Positions 17,223 through 25,401 of a DNA stretch of 64,000 bases are shown here, piece by piece. A program made the translations under genes and the position numbers. Location of the stretch: contig DESK01000044.1 in the NCBI GenBank assembly GCA_002361955.1, positions 27,787-91,786 on the forward strand. Reading direction: 5' to 3'. Each line of letters starts with the position of its first letter. The stretch's first letter is position 1. Below the pieces are notes generated by a model that was given only the letters and a program-made list of their open reading frames with translations, had not been told where the DNA came from and did no database searches. Source of the stretch: Lachnospiraceae bacterium UBA3316 (GTDB lineage Bacteria; Bacillota; Clostridia; Lachnospirales; Lachnospiraceae).

Positions 17223-17278
17223 AGGTTCCAAAGTCCTGCCGTTTCATGAAAGCATGAAACCTATGGCCTTTTGAACCT
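17223..17278. other. Long imperfect palindrome in a divergent spacer
   Basis: The core GTTTCATG-AAAG-CATGAAAC (17241-17260) is a perfect 8-4-8 inverted repeat. Around it AGGTTCCAAAG (17223) pairs with CTTTTGAACCT (ending 17278) with one mismatch. The whole 56-base element could fold as one hairpin in either strand or act as an operator. There is no T-run, so a terminator is unlikely. Confidence 0.55.
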
Positions 17279-17366
17279 GGTATCATGATATGTCGCCTCC
17301 GCCCGCCCTGTTCGCATAATCTTCTCTCCCCTCTCATATACATAATGAAAAAGGATCGCAGCGCTT

Positions 17367-17786
17367 ATGCTTGAAGACACCCTGAAAGCCCTTCCTGTCA
17401 TCGACCAGGTGGCAAACGGCGGAAATCTGCTGCTCATGAAGGCCATGATCCCCTACCTGCCCCAGGCTGGCCAAAGGTTTCTGGCCCTCTATGCCAAGGC
17501 GGCGGAGATCACAAACCTGATGGGCTTCTATCGCTCTTCCCCGGATCTCGGCGCCTGCGCCGGATGCGAAGCCGCGGCCTCCCCGGAGGAGATGCTTTCC
17601 GATATCCGGTGCTTCTGCGGCAAACGGGAGCAGGAGGCCATCGACCAGTACATCCAGATGATGCAGATAATGCAGCTCTGCCAGGCTTTGCAGCACACAG
17701 ACGGAAGCCCTGACATGCTGAAAAATCTGCTGCCGCCGGAACAGCAGTCCATGTTTGAAGCCTGCCATTCCATGATGCAGCCCCAG
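17367..17786 (+). CDS. Hypothetical protein, small helical
   Basis: 140 residues, mostly helical. It has an Ala-rich region (KAAEITNLMGFY) and a CAGCEAAASPEEML segment with paired Cys; no signal peptide or clear membrane segment. The stop TGA covers 17787-17789. The ATG at 17367 has AAGGA about 11 bases upstream, a loose but acceptable spacing. It ends 11 bp before the next small gene, and the two are certainly in one unit. Paired small genes of this kind recur in Lachnospiraceae; I cannot assign a function. Met-rich C-terminus (QMMQIMQL). Confidence 0.7.
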
Positions 17787-17800
17787 TGAAAGGAGAATCT

Positions 17801-18076
17801 ATGAGTGATTCCAGTTGGATGAACAATCCGAGCCTGAAAAATATTGACCCTGCCAAGCTTCAGATGCTGATGTCCGCCTCTGAGCAGACCGCGGGAAAGA
17901 ACCAAAATGAGCTTCTGCCCTTCCTGATGGCAGCCGCCTCCCAGTCCCGCTCCAACGGGATGACGTTCTCCACGGACGAGACGGACGCGATCATTGAGGT
18001 TTTAAAGATGGGAAAATCCCAGGAAGAAATCACGAAGATAGAAAAAATACGAATGATGATGAAGTTTATGAAATAA
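17801..18076 (+). CDS. Hypothetical small protein
   Basis: 91 residues. The start at 17801 (MSDSSWMNN) follows AAAGGAG with proper spacing; an earlier in-frame ATG at 17786 overlaps the previous gene's end and is less likely. The protein is Met/Lys rich, with a probable helical C-terminus (TKIEKIRMMMKFMK). Second gene of the pair with 17367-17786. Function unknown; no recognised domain. Confidence 0.7.
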   Translation: MSDSSWMNNPSLKNIDPAKLQMLMSASEQTAGKNQNELLPFLMAAASQSRSNGMTFSTDETDAIIEVLKMGKSQEEITKIEKIRMMMKFMK

Positions 18077-18081
18077 AAATC

Positions 18082-18145
18082 GTTCAGCCATCAACCCCCA
18101 GAGAACGGCGTTTCACGCAGTCCCCCTCCGGTTTGATGGCTGAAC
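18082..18145 (-). terminator. Terminator downstream of cinA
   Basis: Perfect 13-bp stem GTTCAGCCATCAA / TTGATGGCTGAAC. On the minus strand it is followed by GATTTTTATTT, so it serves the cinA operon; on the plus strand the T-run is weak. Confidence 0.7.
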
Positions 18146-18158
18146 CTTTATCCTGTTC

Positions 18159-19421
18159 TTATGCCTTCTCTTCTTTTCCTTCTGCCTCCAGAATACAGCT
18201 TCTCAGCAGAGTCAGCGCGCGGGCCACGGTATACTCCCGCACCTTTGCCCTGTTCCCCTTAAAATGAAACTCCTTCACGGTCAGCTTATTGTTCAGGCAG
18301 CAGGCGATGTAGACCAGGCCCACGGGCTTCTCCTCCGTGCCGCCCCCGGGACCTGCGATCCCCGTCACCGAGATACATACGTCCGCGCCTGTGATAAACG
18401 CACCGTTCTTTGCCATTTCCTTCGCCGTCTTCTCGCTCACAGCGCCGAAATCCTTCAGCGTCATCTTCTTGACGTCGAGAAGCTTTCTCTTCGCCTTGTT
18501 GCTGTAGGTTACAAGGCCCTGCTTAAAGACCTCCGAAGCTCCCGGCACATCGGTCAGGCGGGCCGCCAGCATACCGCCGGTGCAGGATTCCGCCGTGGTC
18601 AGCGTCAGCTGCCTTTCCTTCAGGAGATTCAGCACATTTTCCGCCAGGGTCTCCTTCTCATCGGTAGAATAAATATGGTTTCCAAAACGGTTCCTCAGCT
18701 CCTTGACCACCGGCTTGATCAGCTTCCTGGCCTCCTTTTCGTCGGCAGCCTTTGCCGTGATCCTCAGATGTACCTCTCCCGTCTTGGCGTAGGGCGCGAT
18801 GGTGGGGTTCTTCTGCTTCTCAATCATATCGGCGATCTGCGTCTCCACATAGCTCTCGCCCAATCCGCAGATTTTTACCATCGCGGAGCAGATGGTCTCC
18901 GGCTGGAGCTTATTCAGATACGGGAAAACCGTCTCCTCAAACATAGGCCGCAGCTCATTGGGGGGCCCTGGCAGCAGGATCATGGACTTTCCGTCCTTCT
19001 CCAGGATCAGCCCCGGCGCCGTACCGTTTTTATTGTCTATCACGATACTGCCTGCGGGAACCTGGGCCTGCTTCCAGTTATTGTCCGTGATGATCTTGAA
19101 CTGGCTGTTTTTAAAATATTCCTCGATGCGCTTTCTGGTATGTTTATCCTCCTTGAGGGGCATCCCCAGCACAGAGGCCGCCACCTCCTTCGTCAGGTCA
19201 TCCTTTGTGGGCCCAAGGCCTCCGCTTACGATCACCACATCTGACCTTCCGAGAGCCGTGCGCATCGTCTCCGCCATGCGCTCCTCGTTGTCGCCTACCA
19301 CCGACTGATAGTACAGGGATAACCCCAGAAGGGCGCACTTTTCCGCCAGGTACGACGCGTTTGTATTTACAATGTTTCCAAGCAATAATTCTGTACCTAC
19401 AGAAATCAACTCAACTACCAT
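18159..19421 (-). CDS. cinA: CinA family competence/damage-inducible protein, NMN deamidase domain
   Basis: 420 residues. The N-terminal MoaB/MoCF-like domain (about 1-170) begins MVVELISVGTELLLGNIVNTNA and has the SGGLGPTKDD motif. The C-terminal CinA domain (about 255-415, TAESCTGGMLAARLTDVPGASEVF) is the NMN deamidase domain in some CinA proteins. It recycles pyridine nucleotides, with historical links to competence. Last gene of the yicC operon, 75 bp after pgsA, the longest gap in the unit. Confidence 0.95.
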   Translation of the reverse strand: MVVELISVGTELLLGNIVNTNASYLAEKCALLGLSLYYQSVVGDNEERMAETMRTALGRSDVVIVSGGLGPTKDDLTKEVAASVLGMPLKEDKHTRKRIEEYFKNSQFKIITDNNWKQAQVPAGSIVIDNKNGTAPGLILEKDGKSMILLPGPPNELRPMFEETVFPYLNKLQPETICSAMVKICGLGESYVETQIADMIEKQKNPTIAPYAKTGEVHLRITAKAADEKEARKLIKPVVKELRNRFGNHIYSTDEKETLAENVLNLLKERQLTLTTAESCTGGMLAARLTDVPGASEVFKQGLVTYSNKAKRKLLDVKKMTLKDFGAVSEKTAKEMAKNGAFITGADVCISVTGIAGPGGGTEEKPVGLVYIACCLNNKLTVKEFHFKGNRAKVREYTVARALTLLRSCILEAEGKEEKA

Positions 19422-19496
19422 ATTCTCCTCCAGTGCCGCATATCCGCGACATTATCAACGGAGGGCCGGCCCCTCCGTGTACATGACAGGCATCTG

Positions 19497-20033
19497 CTAG
19501 TTCTGCATGCTGAGTACCTGTTTATTTTTCACAATGTAATCCACCAGGGAAATCACTGTCAGCGCCAACGCCAGATACATAACCACAGTCTCCGCCGCCG
19601 CGAAGCCTCCGCCCAGGTCCGCGATCATAAGAATGATCATGGCCATCTGGGATACGGTCTTTGTCTTTCCCCACCAGCTCGCCGCGATGACAATGCCATT
19701 GTCCGAAGCAATCAGACGAAAACCGCTGATCACAAACTCCCGGCTGATAATGATAATCACGATCCAGCAGGGCAGCTTATCGAGCTCCACCAGGCAGATC
19801 ATGGCAGCCGACACAAGCAGCTTATCCGCCAGGGGATCCATAAACTTCCCGAAATTTGTTACCTGGTTGTTCTTCCGCGCCAGATAACCGTCCAGCATAT
19901 CCGTCAGGCTCGCCGCGATAAAGATCCCCAGGGCAATGTACTTGTCAAAATTCGTAATATCACACAGCAGGAATACCACAAAAAAGGGAATCATAAGCAC
20001 CCTTAAAATCGTCAGCATATTCGGTGTATTCAT
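19497..20033 (-). CDS. pgsA: CDP-diacylglycerol-glycerol-3-phosphate 3-phosphatidyltransferase
   Basis: 178-residue integral membrane enzyme making phosphatidylglycerophosphate. The CDP-alcohol phosphotransferase motif DG-x2-AR-x8-G-x3-D-x3-D is complete in DMLDGYLAR...GKFMDPLAD near residues 45-70. About five membrane segments are present. Its first codon overlaps the rimO stop by 4 bp. Confidence 0.96.
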   Translation of the reverse strand: MNTPNMLTILRVLMIPFFVVFLLCDITNFDKYIALGIFIAASLTDMLDGYLARKNNQVTNFGKFMDPLADKLLVSAAMICLVELDKLPCWIVIIIISREFVISGFRLIASDNGIVIAASWWGKTKTVSQMAMIILMIADLGGGFAAAETVVMYLALALTVISLVDYIVKNKQVLSMQN

Positions 20034-21355
20034 TCTGCAATCTCTCCTATCAAATCATACTCCAGCGCCCCTGTCACCGTTACCCAGACGAAATCACCTG
20101 TCACCAGGGTCTCGTCCGTACGGATGAACAGGTAGCCGTCGATGCCTGGCGCGTCCATGTACGTGCGGGCCACATAAGCATTTTCATCTGCCACCTTGCC
20201 CTCCACCATGGCCAAAAGCCTTCTGCCCGCCATCGTCTCGTTTTTGTCGAAAGCAATCTCCTGCTGAAGCTCCATCAGAGCGTCCCGGCGCTCCTCCTTC
20301 ACTTCCTCCGGAATCTGCCCTTCCATCAGAGCTGCGGGCGTGTCCTCCTCCTGGGAATAGGCAAAGACTCCCAGACGGTCGAACTCCATCTCGTCGATAA
20401 ACTCCATCAGTTCCTCATGGGCTTCCTCTGTCTCCCCCGGGAATCCTGTCAGCAGCGTGGTGCGCAGAACAATATCCGGAATCTCCTCCCGCAGATGGCG
20501 GACGGTACGGATCAAATCCGCCTTGGAGGTTCTGCGTCCCATACGGCGGAGAACCGTGTCATTGGCATGCTGGATCGGAAGATCCAGATAATGGCAGACC
20601 TTCGGCTCCTCCTTCATGACGGTGATCAGATCCTCATAAATTTCCTCCGGATAGCAGTACAGCAGACGGATCCAGCGGATCCCTTTGATCTTACAGAGCT
20701 CCCGAAGCAGCCTGTGCAGGGACTTTTCCCCGTAAAGATCGACGCCGTAAAGCGTCGTCTCCTGGGCCACCAGAATCAGCTCCTTCACCCCCTGGGCCGC
20801 CAGCTCCTCCGCCTCCGCCAGAAGCTGCTCCATGGGAACGCTGCGGTATTTTCCCCGCACCTTCGGAATGATGCAGTAGGTGCAATGCTTGTCGCAGCCC
20901 TCCGCGATCTTCAAATGGGCATAATGGCCTCCTGTGGTGAGAAGCCGCTTATGCTCTCCCGCCGGCAGCTCATCGATACTGTGAAACTCCAGCAGATGGT
21001 TTCCGGCCAGGGCCTCCTCCACGGCTCTGTTGATCTCCTCGTAGGTGGTGGTGCCAAGCACCGCGTCCACCTCGGGGATCTCCTCTGTGATCTCCCGCTG
21101 ATAACGCTGAGCCAGGCATCCCGTCACGATCAGTGCCTTACAGCTTCCTGCCTTCCTGTACTCTGCCATCTCCAGGATCGTCTGAATGCTCTCCTCCTTG
21201 GCATCGTTGATGAAACAGCAGGTATTGATGATGATAATATCCGCCTGCTCCTCATCATCCGTCAGAACATAGCCCTTTTCATTTAAAAGGGCCAGCATAA
21301 CCTCTGAATCTACCAGGTTTTTATCACATCCCAGGGAAACAAACAATAACCTCAT
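20030..21355 (-). CDS. rimO: Ribosomal protein S12 methylthiotransferase
   Basis: 441-residue radical SAM methylthiotransferase. N-terminal UPF0004 domain with three cluster Cys (SLGCDKN, INTCCF, TGCLAQR). Radical SAM motif CDKHCTYC near 153-160, and C-terminal TRAM domain (about 375-440). It adds methylthio to Asp of S12. The SLGCDKNLVDSE start and GCDKHCTYCIIP are typical of RimO rather than MiaB. Overlaps rpoZ and pgsA by 4 bp each. Confidence 0.96.
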   Translation of the reverse strand: MRLLFVSLGCDKNLVDSEVMLALLNEKGYVLTDDEEQADIIIINTCCFINDAKEESIQTILEMAEYRKAGSCKALIVTGCLAQRYQREITEEIPEVDAVLGTTTYEEINRAVEEALAGNHLLEFHSIDELPAGEHKRLLTTGGHYAHLKIAEGCDKHCTYCIIPKVRGKYRSVPMEQLLAEAEELAAQGVKELILVAQETTLYGVDLYGEKSLHRLLRELCKIKGIRWIRLLYCYPEEIYEDLITVMKEEPKVCHYLDLPIQHANDTVLRRMGRRTSKADLIRTVRHLREEIPDIVLRTTLLTGFPGETEEAHEELMEFIDEMEFDRLGVFAYSQEEDTPAALMEGQIPEEVKEERRDALMELQQEIAFDKNETMAGRRLLAMVEGKVADENAYVARTYMDAPGIDGYLFIRTDETLVTGDFVWVTVTGALEYDLIGEIAE

Positions 21356-21609
21356 AACTCGATCTCATCCTCTGACTTCTCTTCTTCCGCCACAATCTTT
21401 ACTTTTCCCTTGTTCAGCTCCTCCACGGCGATAGACAGGGGCTTCTTCCCGGCGCTGTACACCATGGGATCCGCGCCGCCGATGATCTCCCTGGCGCGCT
21501 TTGCCGTAGCCAAAACGATGGAATAACGGCTGTTTACTACCGGCGTCTCATTTTCTCCTACCTCGCTGTTTACTACTTCCATTAAGTCTGTGTAAGATGG
21601 ATGTAACAT
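21352..21609 (-). CDS. rpoZ: RNA polymerase omega subunit
   Basis: 85 residues. The core motif SRYSIVLATAKRAREI fits omega; the N-terminus MLHPSYTDLMEVVN is typical of Clostridia. It helps assemble RNA polymerase. It lies 5 bp after gmk, and the gmk-rpoZ pair is widely conserved. Confidence 0.95.
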   Translation of the reverse strand: MLHPSYTDLMEVVNSEVGENETPVVNSRYSIVLATAKRAREIIGGADPMVYSAGKKPLSIAVEELNKGKVKIVAEEEKSEDEIEL

Positions 21610-21614
21610 ACTGA

Positions 21615-22247
21615 TTATTCTCCTTTCGAAAACCTCTTTAAATCTTCTTTCATCACTTCAATAAACGCTGTTTTTCTGGAAACACGGAAATGCTCTCCCT
21701 GGATGATCTCGTGAGCCTCCCTCACTGCCTCATCCAGATCGTCGTTGATGATCAGGTAATCATACGACCCGATTCCCTCCGCCTCTTCCCCTGCTCTGGC
21801 CAGGCGGGAGGCAATCACTTCCTCCGTCTCTGTGCCCCGGCCCGTAAGCCTGTTTTTCAGGGTATCCGCGTCCGGTGTGGTGACAAAGAGAAACAGTGCG
21901 TCCGGGTACTTTTCCTTTACCTTCAGGGCGCCCTGGATCTCAATCTCCAGGATCACATCCTTTCCCGCCTCCAGCATCTCCTCCACATAAGCCCTGGGCG
22001 TACCGTAATAATTCTGCACGTATTTCGCGTACTCAATAAAGGCGCCCTCGTCAATCATCTGCTGAAATTCCTCTACCTTTTTAAAAAAATACGCTTTTCC
22101 GTCCTCCTCGCCCTCTCGCGGCTGCCTGGTGGTAGCGGAAATCGACAGCGCGTAATTGTCGTACTGATCCATCAGCGCTTTCACAAGAGTTCCTTTTCCC
22201 GCGCCGGAAAATCCGGAAAGTACGATCAAGATTCCTCTATGGTTCAT
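21615..22247 (-). CDS. gmk: Guanylate kinase
   Basis: 210 residues, phosphorylating GMP to GDP. P-loop GFSGAGKGTLV near residue 12-22, GMP-binding region with TTRQPREGE and FIEYAKYVQNYYGTP. Starts inside the end of remA (11-bp overlap). Confidence 0.97.
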   Translation of the reverse strand: MNHRGILIVLSGFSGAGKGTLVKALMDQYDNYALSISATTRQPREGEEDGKAYFFKKVEEFQQMIDEGAFIEYAKYVQNYYGTPRAYVEEMLEAGKDVILEIEIQGALKVKEKYPDALFLFVTTPDADTLKNRLTGRGTETEEVIASRLARAGEEAEGIGSYDYLIINDDLDEAVREAHEIIQGEHFRVSRKTAFIEVMKEDLKRFSKGE

Positions 22248-22512
22248 CCTCTTCTCCTTTCACTTCCGGGACTGCCGTGCCGGAAAACCGCTTCATCAGC
22301 GTCTCAGGCTGCAGTGCCGACAATATAATATGATCCTCCTGGGTGACCACTACGGCCTTCGTACGTCTGCCCTGGGTAGCGTCAATCACTCTGCCGTCCT
22401 CCTTGGCCTGCTGTACCATCCGCTTGATGGGAGCAGCCTCAGGATTTACGACGGCCACCACCTTATCGGTGTTGACTGCGTTCCCAAACCCAATATTCAT
22501 CAATCTCGCCAA
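22237..22512 (-). CDS. remA: RemA/DUF370 regulator of extracellular matrix genes
   Basis: 91 residues. The TTG at 22512 is chosen because it gives MARLMNIGFGN, the family N-terminus, with GGAGG about eight bases upstream; a TTG two codons earlier is possible. RemA is a ring-forming DNA-binding protein that activates matrix and osmoprotection genes in Bacillus. The conserved position between yicC and gmk confirms the assignment. Confidence 0.93.
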   Translation of the reverse strand: MARLMNIGFGNAVNTDKVVAVVNPEAAPIKRMVQQAKEDGRVIDATQGRRTKAVVVTQEDHIILSALQPETLMKRFSGTAVPEVKGEEDEP

Positions 22513-22525
22513 TACCAACCTCCAT

Positions 22526-23404
22526 TTATTCTATGTTCTGGATCTGCTCCCTGACCTTCTCGATCTCTGTCTTGAGATTGATCGCGATGTTGGACGTCTC
22601 CAGGTCGTTGGCCTTGGACAGGATCGTGTTCGCCTCCCGGTTCATCTCCTGGGCGATAAAATCCAGCTTTCTGCCAATACTTCCCCCCGCCAGCAGCGCC
22701 GTCTTCATGCTCTCGATATGGCTCTTCAGACGGACGGTCTCCTCGTCGGTGCAGATCTTGTCGGAGTACAGCACCACCTCGGCGGCTATACGGCCCTCCT
22801 CCATCTGGGTATCTCCCAGAAGCTCCTTTACTTTTTCGGTCAGCTTATTCCGGTAATTCTCCATTACCTCCGGATAGCGCTTCTCCACAGCCTCCACGTC
22901 TGTCAGCATCCCCTCAAGCTTCGCCACCAGATCGTCCCTTAAGGCCTCGCCCTCCCGGATCCGTGACTCTGCCAGCTGGGCGCACGCCCCTCTCACAGCC
23001 TTCTCCAAAAGCTCCCACAGTTCCTTTTCATCCACAGCCTGTTCCTCCATGGAGAAAACCTCCGGGCTTCTGCCGATCAGTGAGGTCGTGATGTCATCCG
23101 GCAGACCGAAGGTCTGGGAAATCTGCCTGTAAGCCTTTACGTATTCCGCGGCAATGCTTTCATTATACTTCAAGGAAACATTGGTCTCCGTAAAATCCTC
23201 GTAGGTAATAAAGACGTCCACCTTTCCCCTCTGCATATACTCCTTCAGCACACTGCGGACTACCGATTCGAAAAAGCCAAGCTTCTTCGGAATCCTGATA
23301 TTTACATCGAAATATCTGTGATTTACTGCCTTCATTTCCACAGTAAATTTTCTGTCGCCCTGGAGGAGCTCACTCCGTCCAAAGCCTGTCATGCTCTTTA
23401 TCAT
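22526..23404 (-). CDS. yicC: YicC family endoribonuclease
   Basis: 292 residues beginning MIKSMTGFGRSE, the family signature, with C-terminal DUF1732 (about 200-290). E. coli YicC is an endoribonuclease acting on small RNA. First gene of the operon yicC-remA-gmk-rpoZ-rimO-pgsA-cinA. Confidence 0.95.
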   Translation of the reverse strand: MIKSMTGFGRSELLQGDRKFTVEMKAVNHRYFDVNIRIPKKLGFFESVVRSVLKEYMQRGKVDVFITYEDFTETNVSLKYNESIAAEYVKAYRQISQTFGLPDDITTSLIGRSPEVFSMEEQAVDEKELWELLEKAVRGACAQLAESRIREGEALRDDLVAKLEGMLTDVEAVEKRYPEVMENYRNKLTEKVKELLGDTQMEEGRIAAEVVLYSDKICTDEETVRLKSHIESMKTALLAGGSIGRKLDFIAQEMNREANTILSKANDLETSNIAINLKTEIEKVREQIQNIE

Positions 23405-23456
23405 TTCATCTGCTCACCTTATTCCATTACTCATGGCCGAAAGGCCATATAAAATT

Positions 23457-23485
23457 AGTATAAATCATATCGGGGCAAGCGTCAA
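23457..23485 (-). promoter_or_regulatory. Promoter of the yicC-cinA operon
   Basis: TTGACG, 17 bases, TATACT on the minus strand, about 50 bases before the yicC start. The tight spacing of the following seven genes suggests it drives most of them. Confidence 0.8.
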
Positions 23486-23574
23486 TTACCATTTCTACTT
23501 TTCATTTTTCCCTTTTTCTGCTATACTGTATACATTTGTTACACATATCTATCTGAAGAAAGCAGGTGAATTCC

Positions 23575-25311
23575 ATGGCACTGGACGGAATCGTCATCGC
23601 AAATATGGTAAAGGAACTAAACGAATCCATTACAGGCGGAAAAATCAATAAAATCGCGCAGCCGGAAAACGACGAGCTGCTGCTGACCATAAAGAACAAC
23701 AGAACCCAATACCGTCTGCTGATTTCCGCAGGCGCAAGCCTTCCCCTGATCTATTTTACCCAGAAAAATAAGCCCTCGCCCCTGACGGCCCCTAACTTCT
23801 GTATGCTGCTCAGAAAGTACATCGGCAGCGGAAAGATCCTGCGCGTCTGGCAGCCGGGGCTGGAGCGTGTGATCCACTTTGAGATCGAGCATTTAAATGA
23901 GCTGGGCGACCTGTGCAAAAAGGATCTGATCGTGGAGATCATGGGAAAACACAGCAACATCATCTTCTGCGACGAGAAAGGCATGATCCTGGACGCCATC
24001 AAACACGTAGGGGCGCAGATGAGCTCCGTGCGGGAGGTGCTGCCGGGACGGAACTACTTCCTCCCCGCCACCCAGGAAAAGGCCGATCCCCTCACGGTCA
24101 CAGAGGAAGGGTTTTATGCGTCCGTATGCACCAAGCCCATGCCTCTTTCCAAGGCCCTCTACATGGCTCTCACCGGTATCAGCCCCCTGATCGCCGAGGA
24201 AATCTGCCACCGGGCCTCCCTGGAATCCCTCAAAAGCGCTAACGCCCTCACCCCCCTTGAGAAGACCCATCTCTATCACACCTTTTCCCTGTTGATGGAG
24301 GATGTGCGGGAGGGCCATTTCACGCCCACCATCGTGTACGACAGAAAAGAGCCCCGGGATTTTTCCTCGGTGCCTCTGACCCAGTACTTTGACATGAGAT
24401 CCGAGACCTATGAGAGCATCTCCCAGGTGCTGGAATCCTACTACGCCGTCAAAAACACCCTCACACGCATCCACCAGCGCTCCGCGAACCTGCGGCGCAT
24501 TGTGCAGACGGCGTTGGACAGAGACAGGAAAAAGTACGATCTGCAGCTGCGCCAGCTGAAGGACACGGAAAAGAGGGAAAAATACCGGGTCTACGGCGAG
24601 CTGATCAACACCTACGGCTATGGGCTGGAGCCGGGAGCCAAAAAACTGGAAGCCCTGAACTACTATACGAATGAGATGGTGACCATTCCCCTGGATCCCA
24701 TGCTCACGCCCCAGGAAAACGCCCAGAAAAATTTTGACCGCTACAACAAGCTGAAGCGTACCTATGAAGCCCTGACCGGGCTGACGGTGGAGACGCGGGA
24801 GGCCATCGAGCACCTGGAATCCATCAGCACGGCCCTGGACATTGCCCTCTCCGAGGAGGATCTTGTACAGATCAAGGAGGAGCTGACCCAGTTCGGCTAT
24901 ATCCGCCGAAAGTATACCGGGAAGAAGGTGAAGATCACCTCAAAGCCCTTCCACTATATCTCCAGCGACGGCTATCATATGTATGTGGGAAAAAATAATT
25001 ACCAGAACGAAGAGCTGACCTTCAAATTTGCCACGGGAAATGACTGGTGGTTCCACGCGAAAGGCGCCCCGGGCTCCCACGTGATCGTGAAAAACCCGGA
25101 GGGCGGGGAAATGCCCGATGCCACCTACGAGGAGGCCGCGAGGCTGGCCGCCCACTACTCCAGCAACCGGAAGGCCGAAAAAGTCGAGATCGACTATATC
25201 CAGAAAAAGCATGTTAAAAAGGTCAACGGCAAAATGCCGGGCTTCGTGATCTACCACACCAATTATTCCATGATGATCGACTCCGATATCTCCGGGATTC
25301 AGCAGGTGTAG
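23575..25311 (+). CDS. rqcH: NFACT protein RqcH (FbpA/Rqc2 homologue)
   Basis: 578 residues. NFACT-N domain (about 1-260, MALDGIVIANMVKELNE), coiled-coil middle (about 270-440) and NFACT-R domain (about 445-560, FKFATGNDWWFHAKGAPGSHV). RqcH binds stalled 50S subunits and directs C-terminal Ala tailing in Firmicutes. In the N-domain the conserved Asp-Arg pair needed for tailing appears as Glu-Arg in PGLERVIHFE, common in Clostridia. The ATG at 23575 follows AGGTGA; the upstream GTG at 23566 is less likely. It is divergent from yicC and ends at a bidirectional terminator. Confidence 0.95.
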   Translation: MALDGIVIANMVKELNESITGGKINKIAQPENDELLLTIKNNRTQYRLLISAGASLPLIYFTQKNKPSPLTAPNFCMLLRKYIGSGKILRVWQPGLERVIHFEIEHLNELGDLCKKDLIVEIMGKHSNIIFCDEKGMILDAIKHVGAQMSSVREVLPGRNYFLPATQEKADPLTVTEEGFYASVCTKPMPLSKALYMALTGISPLIAEEICHRASLESLKSANALTPLEKTHLYHTFSLLMEDVREGHFTPTIVYDRKEPRDFSSVPLTQYFDMRSETYESISQVLESYYAVKNTLTRIHQRSANLRRIVQTALDRDRKKYDLQLRQLKDTEKREKYRVYGELINTYGYGLEPGAKKLEALNYYTNEMVTIPLDPMLTPQENAQKNFDRYNKLKRTYEALTGLTVETREAIEHLESISTALDIALSEEDLVQIKEELTQFGYIRRKYTGKKVKITSKPFHYISSDGYHMYVGKNNYQNEELTFKFATGNDWWFHAKGAPGSHVIVKNPEGGEMPDATYEEAARLAAHYSSNRKAEKVEIDYIQKKHVKKVNGKMPGFVIYHTNYSMMIDSDISGIQQV

Positions 25312-25353
25312 GCGGCAGTCACGCGAAACCGACAGCATCATGACATGAAAACG

Positions 25354-25392
25354 CTCCGCAGGGCTTACCATAAAGCCCTGCGGAGTGTCTTT
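25354..25392. terminator. Bidirectional terminator between rqcH and leuS
   Basis: CTCCGCAGGGCTT pairs perfectly with AAGCCCTGCGGAG, with T-rich tails both ways. Confidence 0.9.
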
Positions 25393-25401
25393 TATTATTC
25401 A

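Noticed and set aside
20024..21286. 420-codon plus-strand frame opposite rimO
   Set aside because: Length reflects codon bias of rimO; no domain and no start signal.
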